64,000 nucleotides of DNA, from positions 63,384,600 to 63,448,599 of the forward strand of contig NC_083602.1 of assembly GCF_029168945.1 (NCBI RefSeq). Reading direction: 5' to 3'. The position numbers and the translations under genes are program-made. Position 1 is the first letter of the stretch. Each line of letters begins with the position of its first letter. This DNA comes from Cannabis sativa (taxonomy: Eukaryota; Streptophyta; Magnoliopsida; Rosales; Cannabaceae). Under the pieces are notes generated by a model that saw only the letters and a program-made list of their open reading frames with translations, was not told the origin of the DNA and did no database searches. Below, piece after piece: positions 26,303 through 37,183 of the stretch.

Positions 26303-26380
26303 TCATGGCATATACTCAGTTAAGTAGGAGACCCATTCTTCACGCACTTCGTTGATCTCATCCATTGAGTATGTTTTCTG
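26303..26380 (-). pseudogene. Possible terminal exon remnant in CACTA
   Basis: On the minus strand, after an acceptor-like TTATGGTCAG, the frame encodes KTYSMDEINEVREEWVSYL and ends with a stop at 26303. A second short frame at 26890-26800 reads VVNHQGSKLKGEHDFFQV. Neither is long enough to assign. They may be leftovers of the parental CACTA gene. Confidence 0.25.
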
Positions 26381-27020
26381 ACCATAACACTATAATATAA
26401 AAGTCAGTCAAATTTTATATATATATATATTAGTTTCTTTATAATTTAAAATTTAAATTATATTATAAAGATACGGTAGCTTAAACACTACAATAGTAAT
26501 TTTTCATTTAGTGATTAGTTATATATTAATTTTTTTATTTGAAACAATTATAAACTAATTATAGGAATCAACATTTTCTTTGAAATAAAAATCATTTAAA
26601 TTATATAACAAAATTAAGTACAAAATACATTCTAATTATATTATAATAAAATTAAAGTATACATTACAAAATATGCTAAGTCCTTACTAATAAAAACTGT
26701 ACACAAAATAAGAATTGCCTAAAATTAAGATATTCAAACTCATCTAATATGCTTACTAATTCATAATTAATTAAAAGATAAAAAAAGTATACCTCTAGCT
26801 AGCCAGCAAACCAATCAACACTTGGAAGAAATCGTGTTCTCCCTTCAATTTAGAACCTTGATGATTAACCACAAAACCTACGAACAAATACAATTATTAA
26901 AAAGTTCAAAGGATAGCCTTTGTTTCATGTGATCATGTCCTTTGACAAACTTGAAAAGCTCATGCAGACACAATAGAAAAGCAATTAAGTGTGTTATACA
27001 TCCTGCATGTGGTATATATA

Positions 27021-27983
27021 TATATATATGGGTGACTATTCAATGGTTACATTTTTATTGTGCCTATATGGTTACATTTTTCTTTAACCTGTAATAGCAG
27101 GTTACTAATAGGTAGACTTTCCTTTTTTAGATTTAATTAATTATAATTAACTATTTTCTTAAAATAATTAATTAAATAGACATTCCTTTTTTAGAATTAT
27201 TTAATTATAATTAATTATTTTCTTAAAATAATTAATTAAATATTTAACAAGACCTCTTTTAGCAATTAATATTTATATTTAAATCCTTACTTGAATTATT
27301 TTAATAATTAAGCCATTTAATTATAATATTTACAATAAAATTTATTTTTTTTACAAAAATTAAACTTCTTTTGACACAAATTAAAATTCTCTTCTTATAA
27401 TAAATTTTCAAATAATTAATTATTTTTAAATGATATTTAATTATTTTGTTACAATTATATGAACTAAGTATGAGACCTCAAGCTAATCAATTGATAACAA
27501 GTGCAGCCATTTTTTCTCTAAAATATCCTTTAACTTATATCATTTTGTACTTTTTTAAATATTTAAATAAAAAAATTAAATAATTAAGTGTAATAATTTA
27601 AAATTAAGATTACAAGTATAATAAAATTTAAATTATGAAATTACATGTGTATAATTTTAAATTATAAAAAGTTTTGCTATAAAATTTTAAATAATTTAAG
27701 TATAAAAAAATAAATTGCTAAAAAATCCTTATATAGTAATAAATTGCAAAAAATTAATTAATAATTATAATTAATTTAATTTTAAAATATAATTAATCTT
27801 AATTAAAATTTTATAAGGAAATAAATGATTAGGTTACTTTCAGGTTACAAGTTATTTATTATTTATTTTTATTTAATTTCCAAATTAATCACAACCATTT
27901 AATAGTAATCCAATGGCTTAAAAAAATGTAACCATGATGGTTACAATAAAAATGTAACCATTGAAACCTCTTCCATATATATA
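27021..27983. mobile_element. Non-autonomous Mutator-like element (MULE), copy 1, about 945 bp
   Basis: Element 27030-27974. The terminal inverted repeats are about 45 bp, containing CAATGGTTACATTTTTATTG at the left and its complement at the right, with outer ends GGGTGACTATT / CCTCTTCC. It lies in a TA-repeat, so the target duplication (8-10 bp of TATATA) is ambiguous in phase. A second copy at 43077-44027 has a clean 9-bp duplication. The AT-rich interior has no ORF. It is nested in the CACTA element. Confidence 0.85.
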
Positions 27984-29014
27984 TATATATATATATATAT
28001 TAACATATATGTATGGAAAGAGATCAGCTAAAGAAAGCTAAAATCCATGCACGGTTATATTTATTTATTTATTTTGTTTAAGCTACTTTTTTTTCTATAA
28101 GAAGCTACATCAAATAATTAAATTATGTCTCCTTTCTTTTCTCATATATTTGTGGTATAAGTGAGTAGCAATATATGTACATTCCATGAAGCTTTTTCAA
28201 TCAAATTTGATCGACTACGGTACTGTATCAACTTGAGTAAGATTCCCAATCCAAAATTGTCAAAGATACAGAGCATTCATCCCATGTATATATAATTTAA
28301 TTCAAGATAATCATTTGGAAAGATTAAATTGTTTATATTTCTTGAAACTTTAAAATGCCAATTCACAAGAAAAGATTCATGTGCTATATTTCAAACCATA
28401 ATGTCCTACATACTTGAAGCAAAATACATTTGTTTTTACAATAATCCCAACACAAATAAGACACCTCATCTTGAGATTATACCAATACTAATTGAGTTTT
28501 GTTTGTAGCATATTATATTATACCACAATGTAATTTTTGTGTGAAGAAATGAGACCAAAATTTAATTTTGGGCCGCAGCATGTACAATAAAATAGCAAAC
28601 ACTCACACTATAACCATATAACACAACCCACTTTTTTTCTCACTTAATATTCTCATAAATCCAACCATATAACCCACTCTCACACAAAAGATACATACAA
28701 GTATAAATATATCTAAATGTATATTAAGTTCACATTCACAAAACACCAAACAAGAATAACAACATAAAATTAAAATCCCCGAAACAAAAGCAATATGTAC
28801 ACAATTTCTTGAACAAGAGTGACATAAAAAAAAATAATTACTAATTTCATATTTTCCCAAACCAATGAAAAGATAAAGCAATCTAAGATTCCTAAGTGAG
28901 CATAAGGAAGTAAATTATGTAGAGAAATTGAATTAGTGATGAATAATATTGTGTCCTAATTTCCCACTTAATAATGTACAGGAGGAATGTGCAAAGAATG
29001 AGAGACTTAGAAGC
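27984..29014. other. CACTA interior, no gene
   Basis: AT-rich sequence with a TATATA tract at 27975-28002. No coding region or element terminus could be supported before the Copia target duplication at 29015. Confidence 0.5.
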
Positions 29015-29019
29015 ATAGG

Positions 29020-29280
29020 TGTGTGAACTCTGAATAGCAGAGTTCAGATCAAAATAGAGAGGAGGAAAAAGGCAGCAGAGGAAGATGGATGGAGAAGATG
29101 AAGTGAATGAATAAAAGAGAAGCTCAATCAGAGATTGGCTTTAGTCATTGCATTATATAGGAGCTTGAGTACAATGTACAACTTAGGAAAATTCATAACA
29201 GATATTTAACAGACCTAACCAACTAAATAACCAACTCTGTAACTAACTTCTAACAACCTTTATAACCGGTTTCTCTAATA
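29020..29280 (-). repeat. Copia 3' LTR (261 bp)
   Basis: Right copy at 33534-33794. The stop codon of pol (29250) lies inside this LTR, so the last codons of pol overlap it. Confidence 0.95.
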
Positions 29281-32200
29281 TCCCCCCTCAAGTGACACTG
29301 GTCTAAGCCAAGTGTCAACTTGTCATACAAAAATTGGAAAGATGTTGTTAGAAGTGGTTTAGTAAAGAGGTCTGCTAGTTGGAATGCGGAGGCAACATAT
29401 CGAACATCAAGCTGTTGGGCAATGACTCGATCTCGGACAAAGTGAATGTCAACTTCAATGTGCTTTGTTCGAGCATGAAACACAGGGTTTGAAGCCAAGG
29501 ATCCTGCCCCCATATTGTCACACCAGAGAATGGGGCATTGAGGTAGAGAGATACTTAATTCGGTGAGAAGGGACTGCAGCCATATGAGTTCAGATGTGGC
29601 CAAGGCTAAAGCTCGATATTCGGATTCTGTACTTGAGCGAGCAACAACGGTTTGCTTTTTCGAACACCAGCTGATCAAATTTCCTCCTAGAAATATACAG
29701 TAGCCAGAAGTGGATTTTCGGTCATCATGACACCCGGCCCAATCTGCATCCGTGAAGCCTTGGAGATCAAAAACTGTTGCTGGTTTGAAGAGTAATCCAG
29801 CATCTGTTGTTCCAGCGAGGTATCTCAGTACTCTCTTGCAAGCAGCCCAATGTTCTGAGGTTGGGGACTGCATATATTGGCTCAATCGATTGACAGCAAA
29901 GGCTATGTCAGGCCGTGTCATGGTGAGGTATTGGAGAGCACCTATGACACTCCTATAAACTGTTGGATTGGTCATAGAAGTTCCTGATGCAGCAGTGAGT
30001 TTAGTAGTGGCACACATGGGGGTCGGTTGAGGCTTGGAATCAAGGAGTTGAGTCTTGGAGAGAAGGTCTCGTATATATTTTTGTTGTGTTAAATGGATTG
30101 CAGTAGTTGTTCTTTTGACTTCAAATCCAAGGAAGTATTGCACAGGGCCAAGGTCTTTGAGAGCAAATGCTTTGTTGAGATCAGTGATTAAACCTTGGAT
30201 ATGTGAGGGATCAGCTCCTGTGATAAGAATATCATCAACGTAAACTAAGATGAGTATCAATTTACCATTTATGGTGGTGAAGAAGAGGCTGGAATCGGCT
30301 TTGCTGTTCTTGTAACCCCAATGAATTAATTTGTCTTTGAGAGTGTCAAACCAAGCCCGAGGGGCTTGTTTTAAACCATAGATTGCTTGGTGCAATTTAC
30401 ATACATGGTTTGGATACTCGGTGCTAACAAATCCTTGAGGTTGAGCCATGTATACATCCTCTTGAAGATCTCCATTTAGAAAGGCATTATTGATGTCTAT
30501 TTGCTGAATTTCCCAACCATAAGTGACAGTCATAGTGAACATAATGCGTATAGTGCATGGCTTGATAACGGGGCTGTAAGTTTCAAAGAAATCGATCCCT
30601 GGTGTTTGTTGAAAACCTTTAGCAACCAATCTTGCCTTGAGTCTCTCCACAGAACCATCAGCATTATATTTTATTCGGTACACCCATTTGTTTTGAATCA
30701 CAACCATGTCACTTGTACGAGGCACCAAAGTCCATGTTTTCTTTCTTTTTAAAGCACCAATTTCATTCCCCATTGCAGCATTCCATTTTGGATTAGCAAG
30801 GGCAGCCTTGAGTGTAGTAGGTTCTTGGTCTTGGGTAGTGAAGGCAGCAAAGGTTTTTGGTTTAAAAATTCCCATTTTGGACCTGGTGACCATAGGGTGT
30901 TGGTTGTGAGTGTGAGCAGGTAAAATATTTTCTGGTGTGGGAATATTGGTACTGGTTTGGGGACTGGCCGAGAGAGGTGGGTTGCTGGTGTGATCTGTGA
31001 TGTTGGGAGAGTGCAGTGGGGTTGGAGATTGAGGTGTAGGGTCTGTAGGAGGAATTAGAGGTGATGGAATAGGTGTATGAGTAGGGACATGAAAACTATT
31101 GCTGTCAATGGCTGGGGGAGTTGTGTTATTACTGCTGGGAGCAGAAAATAAGATGTTGTAAGGAAATTCTTCCTCATTGAAGGTAATACTTCTTGAAATA
31201 TAGACACGGCCAGAAGGGTGTAAGCATCTATATCCTTTAGAGGAGATGCTGTACCCAATGAAAAGACACTTTGATGATCTAAAAGCAACTTTATGTTGTT
31301 CATATGGTCTTAGTAAAGGGAAGCAAGCACAACCAAACACCTTGAGCATGTTATAATCAGGTTTTTGATGAAAAAGCTTCTCATAAGGGGAGATGTAATT
31401 GAGAATGGGTGTGGGAAGCCTATTAATGAGATAGGAGGCAGAAGCAAAAGCTTCCCACCAAAAATGTAAAGGCATATCAGCTTGAGAAAGGAGAGTTAAG
31501 CCCATTTCAACTACATGTCTATACTTTCTTTCTATTCTTCCTTGTTGTTGGTGAGTATGGGGACAAGAATTTCTTTGGACAATGCCTAAAGATCGAAAAA
31601 GAGCATATAGGGGTTCAAATTCTTTGCCAAGATCAGATTGGATGCTTTTTATTTTAGTTTGAAAGAATCTTTCAACAAATTGATTGAAGTGAAGGAATAG
31701 GCCATGCACTTCAGATTTAGCTTTCATAGGAAATATCCAAACAAACTTAGTAAAATCATCCATGAAACTGACATAGTATTTGAAACCATCATTGGAAGAA
31801 TAGAAGGAGGGTCCCCACACATCAGTTAGAATCAACTCGAAAGGTTGAGTTGTTTTATTTTCTGTTCTTTTAAAGCTGAATTGGTGAAGCTTACCAATTT
31901 GACAAGCATCACAAAAATCAAAAAGTTTACATTTTTCATTAGGTACAACAGTAGATAAAATTTTTCTCAAAATAGGGAAAGAGGGATGCCCAAACCAACA
32001 ATGCCAAATGTTGGCAGTCTTGGATTTGTTGTAGACAGGATTACTGGTAGTGGTGTGGTTATAAGCACCTGGTTTGGTGACTGCAGAGGACTGTTGAGGG
32101 CTTGAAAATTTGGAAGAGGAGACTTGAAGTTTGTAGAGGCCTTCACTGAGATGGCCCTGAAGAAGAACTTGCTTGGTTCTCTTGTCCTTAATGAGACAAC

Positions 32201-32657
32201 AAGAATCATCAAATTCAAGAATAACATGGTTATCTTTTGTAAATTGTGATATGCTGAGTAAGTTTTTGGTGATATTAGGAACATGAAGAATATCTTGTAA
32301 AAGTAAAGATTGATGTGGGAAATTGGTAAGAATAGAACTATGGCCTATATGATGAATGGGAAGAGTTGAACCATTAATTACAACCACTTTGGCTTTACCC
32401 TTATAATCAGCTGCAGAATTGACATTGGAAGTGTCATTAGTCATGTGGTGCGTGGCACCTGTATCCAGATACCAAGCAGATGAAAAATATGTTGTTGCAG
32501 CAGGAGTGGAATTCGATTCAGTCAAGAATGCTTGAGGATTGTCACTGTTTGATGAAGTGGAATTATTTTGGCCTGGTGCAGTCCCATTGAAAGTGATATC
32601 GAAGCGATGATAACATTTCACGGCTGTGTGTCCAACCCTTCCACACAGTTGACACAT
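29250..32657 (-). CDS. Copia Pol polyprotein (zinc knuckle, PR, IN, RT, RNase H), nearly intact
   Basis: Open frame of 1135 codons. It starts with the gag zinc knuckle CQLCGRVGHTAVKC (residues 2-15), which normally belongs to the end of Gag. The aspartic protease motif DTG is at 65-67. The GAG-pre-integrase segment HCWFGHPSF is near 219-227. The integrase catalytic triad is around D279, D342 and E376. Then come RT with LVYVDDILITG, RNase H with GFTDADWAG and RKSTSGY, and a terminal LADLFTKPL. All catalytic motifs are present. The true start is upstream in Gag, but Gag has two stops and is in a different frame, so production of a full Gag-Pol from this copy is doubtful. The reverse transcriptase would copy element RNA in cytoplasmic particles. 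Confidence 0.93.
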   Translation of the reverse strand: MCQLCGRVGHTAVKCYHRFDITFNGTAPGQNNSTSSNSDNPQAFLTESNSTPAATTYFSSAWYLDTGATHHMTNDTSNVNSAADYKGKAKVVVINGSTLPIHHIGHSSILTNFPHQSLLLQDILHVPNITKNLLSISQFTKDNHVILEFDDSCCLIKDKRTKQVLLQGHLSEGLYKLQVSSSKFSSPQQSSAVTKPGAYNHTTTSNPVYNKSKTANIWHCWFGHPSFPILRKILSTVVPNEKCKLFDFCDACQIGKLHQFSFKRTENKTTQPFELILTDVWGPSFYSSNDGFKYYVSFMDDFTKFVWIFPMKAKSEVHGLFLHFNQFVERFFQTKIKSIQSDLGKEFEPLYALFRSLGIVQRNSCPHTHQQQGRIERKYRHVVEMGLTLLSQADMPLHFWWEAFASASYLINRLPTPILNYISPYEKLFHQKPDYNMLKVFGCACFPLLRPYEQHKVAFRSSKCLFIGYSISSKGYRCLHPSGRVYISRSITFNEEEFPYNILFSAPSSNNTTPPAIDSNSFHVPTHTPIPSPLIPPTDPTPQSPTPLHSPNITDHTSNPPLSASPQTSTNIPTPENILPAHTHNQHPMVTRSKMGIFKPKTFAAFTTQDQEPTTLKAALANPKWNAAMGNEIGALKRKKTWTLVPRTSDMVVIQNKWVYRIKYNADGSVERLKARLVAKGFQQTPGIDFFETYSPVIKPCTIRIMFTMTVTYGWEIQQIDINNAFLNGDLQEDVYMAQPQGFVSTEYPNHVCKLHQAIYGLKQAPRAWFDTLKDKLIHWGYKNSKADSSLFFTTINGKLILILVYVDDILITGADPSHIQGLITDLNKAFALKDLGPVQYFLGFEVKRTTTAIHLTQQKYIRDLLSKTQLLDSKPQPTPMCATTKLTAASGTSMTNPTVYRSVIGALQYLTMTRPDIAFAVNRLSQYMQSPTSEHWAACKRVLRYLAGTTDAGLLFKPATVFDLQGFTDADWAGCHDDRKSTSGYCIFLGGNLISWCSKKQTVVARSSTESEYRALALATSELIWLQSLLTELSISLPQCPILWCDNMGAGSLASNPVFHARTKHIEVDIHFVRDRVIAQQLDVRYVASAFQLADLFTKPLLTTSFQFLYDKLTLGLDQCHLRGDIRETGYKGC

Positions 32658-33520
32658 TGGTCTTTGGCCTCTTCCACCTCGATTTCCATTGTTGAATCGG
32701 CCTCCCCTTGTTGAACCACGATAGCCTCTGGTATAATTTGAGCCTCTTGTGCTGCTGATGTATTTGTATTAGCAATATTGGCCTGAACGTTGTGAAGAGT
32801 TTCAGTTGTGAATTGCTGGATTCTCATCTCTTGGCTTTGTAACATGAATTGAACCTCTTGAAGAGTGAGAGATTCAGTTCTTGAAGTAAGATTCACAACG
32901 ACAGATTCGAACTCGGATTCGAGACCACTTAAAATGTAAAGGATTAAGTCATCATCGGCTATTGGTTGACCAGCTGCAGCAAGATCATCGGAGAATTGCC
33001 TCATCTTTAACATATATTCTTCGACAGTAAGGGCACCTTTCTTGGTGGTCTGAAGAAGATTTCGAAGCTGTAATAATCGAGCTCGAGATCTGGTAGCATA
33101 CAGCTGGGCAAAAGTGTTCCAGATCTCAGAGGAGGTGCGACAACAAATCACATGACCAAGCATATGTTCAGACATAGAATTCATTAGCCAATGCATCAAG
33201 AATTGACCAAAACGCATCCATTGAGGAAGAGCAGGGTTAGGGATATTACCTGCAAGAAATTCTGGAAGAGGGAGACGAGTGCCAAGAATTTATCCATCCA
33301 AATCATATGCTGTAGTTGCAGCAAGCACCTAAGATCTCCAAATGGTGTAATTGTGACGATCCAATCTGATGTTGAGAGGGAGAAGATTGTTGTTTGGGAG
33401 GGGAACAAGGGCTTCTATTTCTTGATTTGCAGCCCGATTTTGTTGTTGATTTGTTCTTTCACCTTCAGGAGGTTCAGTTCGAACTCCTGAGTTTCTGCCA
33501 TTGTCGCCACTAATCGACAT
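32618..33520 (-). pseudogene. Copia Gag, with two stops and a frameshift
   Basis: On the minus strand the ATG at 33520 sits right after the primer site, and the frame has PLNIRLDRHNYTIWRS before an in-frame TAG near 33330. A second in-frame TAA lies near 33289. The same frame then continues from about 33217 with a UBN2/Retrotran_gag-type domain (ICCRTSSEIWNTFAQLY, LTVEEYMLKMRQFSDDL, LILYILSGL) and stops at 32618. The zinc knuckle is in the other frame, entered near 32650, so a frameshift separates it from the rest of Gag. Short gag and iMet primer fit Copia. Confidence 0.88.
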
Positions 33521-33533
33521 GGCTCTGATACCA

Positions 33534-33794
33534 TGTGTGAACTCTGAATAGCAGAGTTCAGATCAAAATAGAGAGGAGGAAAAAGGGAGCAGAGGAAGAT
33601 GGATGGAGAAGATGAAGTGAATGAATGAAAGAGAAGCTCAATCAGAGATTGGCTTTAGTCATTGCATGATATAGGAGCTTGAGTACAATGTACAACTTAG
33701 GAAAATTCATAACAGATATTTAACAGACGTAACCAACTAAATAACCAACTCTGTAACTAACTTCTAACAACCTTTATAACCGGTTTCTCTAATA
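33534..33794 (-). repeat. Copia 5' LTR (261 bp)
   Basis: About 98.5% identical by eye to the LTR at 29020-29280. It adjoins the primer site on its internal side. Confidence 0.95.
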
Positions 33795-33799
33795 ATAGG

Positions 33800-34860
33800 T
33801 TCATAAGTTTTGTGTAGATAGAAACATATGTGACAAAAGCCATGTTGATGAGCTCATTAATGGACTCATTCTGTGTTGATCCACCTATTGATATCATATG
33901 GGCACTGAAGATGTGAAGTTTTCTTTTTTCCTTTTTCTTTTGCAGAAACTACAAAAACAATTATTGTCTCTTTTCATGTACAAAAACTTGTGTTGTGTTC
34001 ATTTTTTTGTTTTATATATTTACTCACAGCATATGCAAAAAGGAAAAGTACTTAATAATCCATTTCTTTTAGCTGTTGAGATGAAATTACATCTAGCTCT
34101 TAGCTCGAAAAAAAAGATTCCTAATCTCCAAAATTTCTCAAATAAAATGGAATAAATTAAATAAAAATGCTAAAATTACATTGTAAATACACACAAATAG
34201 AAATCAATTAATACAAAATTCTTGATAAAAAAACCTTGAAAAAGAATTACCTTGATTAGGGCTTTTCAATTTCTTCCCCAACAACATCATCATGAGCATC
34301 ATTAAAAACTAAGTAGTACACGGAGCACTGCAAAGAAAAAGAAAAATGCATCAATTAATCATAAACCTAACCTGATTCCTAATTTTTCATTGAAAATGCA
34401 TAAAGAACCATTTTTGGCAAAAAAAAAAACACCATTTTCAGCCAAAAAAAAAAATAATGAAAAAAAAATCAAAACTCACCAAAATGAACCTCCAATCAAT
34501 TCTCAAGCTTCCTTTACGTTGTATGAAGCTTACCCAAACATATTTCAATCTAAAACATTCAAATGCAAACTAATATTTCAATAATTTACTAACTTTTTAG
34601 ACTAAAATAAGTTAACAACTATTAGGATAAGAATATAAAAAAAAATAAAAAAATAAATCAATAGTATATATTTAAGCTCACCTTTTTTTTTTTTTTTGAA
34701 ATGGTTGTGATGAAATAGAAGAAGAGAACATCAATGTTTGAAATTTTAGATTAGGGGAGAATGGCTGCCATTTTCTTTATGGGGAAGAACATAGGGTTTT
34801 TTTTTGAAGATGTAATGGAAAGAAGATGAAAAGAGAGGTTATATGGGTGGGCTGGGCTTT
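33800..34860. other. CACTA interior right of Copia, no gene
   Basis: AT-rich with several poly-A and poly-T runs. One short minus-strand frame (VYYLVFNDAHDDVVGEE, 34320-34250) may be a leftover exon, but it is too short to assign. Confidence 0.4.
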
Positions 34861-34867
34861 TTTTGAC

Positions 34868-35180
34868 CAATCTCGGCGGGCCAATATAGGCCCGCCGTTA
34901 TTGGTAACCACAGCTGGACCAATAACGGCAGGCTTATATTGGCCCGTCGAGATTGGTCAAATTTTAAGTTTTAGAATGTTTTTTTTGAAAAAATCAGGCC
35001 TATCTCGACACGCACACGCGAGCCCGTCGAGATTGCTCAAATTTAAAGTTTTAAAAAATAGCAATAACGGCGGGCCCCCGCCGTTATTGCCATGCTCAGA
35101 ATTTTTTTTAAGAAAATCAGGCCTATCTCGACACGCACACGCGAGCCCGCCGAGATAGGGCTGCCGAGATAAGCCTTTTT
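34868..35180. repeat. CACTA right subterminal repeats
   Basis: Palindromic units include CTCGGCGGGCC...GGCCCGCCG (34873-34900), ACGGCGGGCCCCCGCCGT (35067-35084), and a direct duplication of about 50 bp starting ATCAGGCCTATCTCGACACG (34993 on and 35115 on). Same unit type as the left end. Confidence 0.8.
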
Positions 35181-35193
35181 TTTTGTAGTGAAA

Positions 35194-36509
35194 AATATTT
35201 AGTTGCTGAAAATCTTGGTAAATAGTAAATATATGGTTATAGATAATATACGATGAAATTTTAAAAGTGATAACAATAATCTTATGAGGTATATTATCAC
35301 CAAAATAATTATTGATCATATGTGCATGAGGATGAGACATATTCATGTTGCATTCTTATTTTTGTCTGCTATGGTTTTTTCCTAACAAGGTTTTTAACGA
35401 GTCAACTTTAAATCATGCTAACATACTTGTACTTTATGAAGCAAGAAGATAATGTGTGGGAGTGAGATCATTGACATAATATATTCGGGGAAACATATGG
35501 ATTACATTCAATAAAGCAGTATCAACATTAATAATTCTCTATGAAGATTATACTGCTTGAATTGTGCAACTAAAATGAATGTATAATGAAGGGGATAAAA
35601 TCAAACCCATTTCACCAAATTCTTCTTTACATGCAATCTTCAAGAGAGTGGTAATATCAACAAATTCAATCAAGTGCCAATCTTATAGACTTATTCACAA
35701 AGTCATTACCAACGTCAATATTTGAGACTATTATTCACAAGAATTAAATTCGCCGATAAGAAGATCTCCATAAATGCCTAAATAAGAGTGAATAAATTCA
35801 TACTGCACTCTTTTTTCTTTGGTCGAGTTTTTGTCCTTTTAGGTTTTCTGACAATGATTTTAATGAGGTAGTTATTATGGATATCCAATGGGCAGTGTTA
35901 TATGGATGTCCAAATCACCCAAATCAATGCATTAATTATCACTATAAATGTTTCATTACATTTCTTTTTATTTCATTGATTTAATTTTTTATTATTCTAG
36001 TCATATTTTTGTATGAATAGGGGTTCATCCTATTGAAATAAATTACTGAGAAATTCTCATTCTCATTCTCTCTTCTTCTTTTCTCCTTATTTATTTTGTA
36101 TTCTTCATAGTAATTTTATAGCATATTGTAAATTGTTCTAAATTTCTCAAAATTATTTAATTAGCTACAATATACACCATATTATAAAATAATTTAAAAT
36201 TATAACTATCAATTTTAATATTTAATTTGTATAAAGAAAATCGTAATTGGTATCTAAACCCTGGAAGCAGCCTAGTTAGGAAAATAAACTTGCATCTCCA
36301 ATGGTTAAATTTTTGAGGATACTTACTTATGTGGAATGTTTATTTAGCAAAATACAAGTATGCTATACTATTGAAGATAAATTAGTGTTATCATAGAAAT
36401 TGTGTTGATGCAACTATATAATATTGATGCTATCTTTTTATTTTTATAAAAGAAATATAAAATTAAAAGTATATAAATAGTGTGACAATATTTATAATTA
36501 AAACAAATT
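35194..36509. other. End of Tat LTR, then degenerate retroelement DNA
   Basis: 35194-35221 is the end of the Tat LTR displaced by the CACTA. At 35370-36120 there are phrases seen near the 3' end and LTR of some plant Copia elements (GGTTTTTTCCTAACAAGGTTTTTAACGAG near 35370; a pyrimidine-rich CTCATTCTCTCTTCTTC near 36065), but no coding sequence. 36120-36509 is AT-rich with nothing recognisable. Confidence 0.35.
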
Positions 36510-36534
36510 TACTCAGGAAAGGAAGAGCCTTTCA

Positions 36535-37053
36535 TTGTCTCCTTTAAATGATGGAGGGCAGACGTGTGAGTGTTTGATTGCACCTGTGTTAAACAAGATT
36601 AAAGTTAATGTTGATGGGGCTTTATTTGAACAAGAGGGGCGGTTTGGAGTGGGCTGTGTAGATCATCATGGAACCATGGTAGAAACTTTCAAGAAGGGAA
36701 AGGTTGGGTATGTCCAACCCAAAATTGTTGAGATCATAGGCATCAAAGAAGCTTTGAGTTGGATTGCGACTCATCCCTGGGACAATGTAGTGTTAGAAAT
36801 GGATAGTTTGGTGTGTGTCCAAGTAGTACAAAGTAAAATTTTTATGTCCTCACAGTTTGGTCTTATTGTTCAAGATGTTAGGAATTTACTTTTGACTTTA
36901 TCTTTTGTTGAGTTATGTTTTGTTAAACGATCTAAAAACAAGTTGGCTCATTGCTTGGCAAGAGACTCTTGTTTCTCTATAGGTTGTGTGTTTCAGTTGG
37001 AGGATTCTTCCCCTGAAGTGTGTTCTATTGTTTTGAACGAGTTTATTAATTAA
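36535..37053 (+). pseudogene. Orphan LINE C-terminal RNase H domain (RVT_3 type), 172 codons
   Basis: Encodes a plant LINE-type RNase H fold: KINVDGALFEQEGRFGVGCV (first Asp), EIIGIKEALSW (Glu), VLEMDSLVCVQ (second Asp) and VKRSKNKLAHCLARDS. This domain normally sits at the C terminus of plant LINE ORF2, after the RT and zinc-binding segment, which are absent. The frame is open and ends TTAATTAATAA, followed by a nine-A run at 37072-37080, consistent with the 3' end of a 5'-truncated LINE. The RNase H residues are intact, but independent function is unlikely. A host RNase H-like gene is a less likely alternative. Confidence 0.75.
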
Positions 37054-37183
37054 TAAATCTCCTAATTTATTAAAAAAAAACAAATAATATATGAGATGAT
37101 AATTATATTATTATATAAAAAAAATAATGTTAATGAAAAATAACATAAATTATTATATTTTGGAAAGAGAAATTTTTAACCAA

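Larger units (their letters stand above)
29015..33799 (-). mobile_element. Complete young Copia retrotransposon with 261-bp LTRs (TSD ATAGG)
   Basis: LTRs are at 29020-29280 and 33534-33794, both 261 bp, with about four mismatches by eye. The target duplication is ATAGG at 29015-29019 and 33795-33799. On the minus strand the LTR starts TATTAGAG instead of TG and ends GTTCACACA. The primer site TGGTATCAGAGCCATG (initiator tRNA-Met) follows the 5' LTR at 33533-33518. The polypurine tract is CTTGAGGGGGGA (29292-29281). A TATA-like box (CCTATATAATGCA on the minus strand) lies near 29151-29163 and its counterpart in the other LTR. The element is inserted in the CACTA. Confidence 0.96.
25770..35190. 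mobile_element. Non-autonomous CACTA (En/Spm, CMC) DNA transposon, 9.4 kb with nested insertions
   Basis: The left end is CACTACAAAAAAATAGG at 25770 and the right end is TTTTTTTTGTAGTG at 35190. The flanking 3-bp target duplication is AAA (25767-25769 and 35191-35193). Both ends carry GC-rich subterminal repeats of the type TCTCGGCGGGC...GCCCGCCGTTATT. Removing the nested MULE (27030-27974) and Copia (29020-33794) leaves about 3.7 kb, far too small for, and without, a recognisable transposase, so the element depends on an autonomous relative. Confidence 0.93.

Noticed and set aside
34826..35158. Plus- and minus-strand frames with repeated RADHARHASP-like peptides
   Set aside because: They come from the CACTA subterminal repeats, which read through in several frames because they are palindromic and GC-rich.
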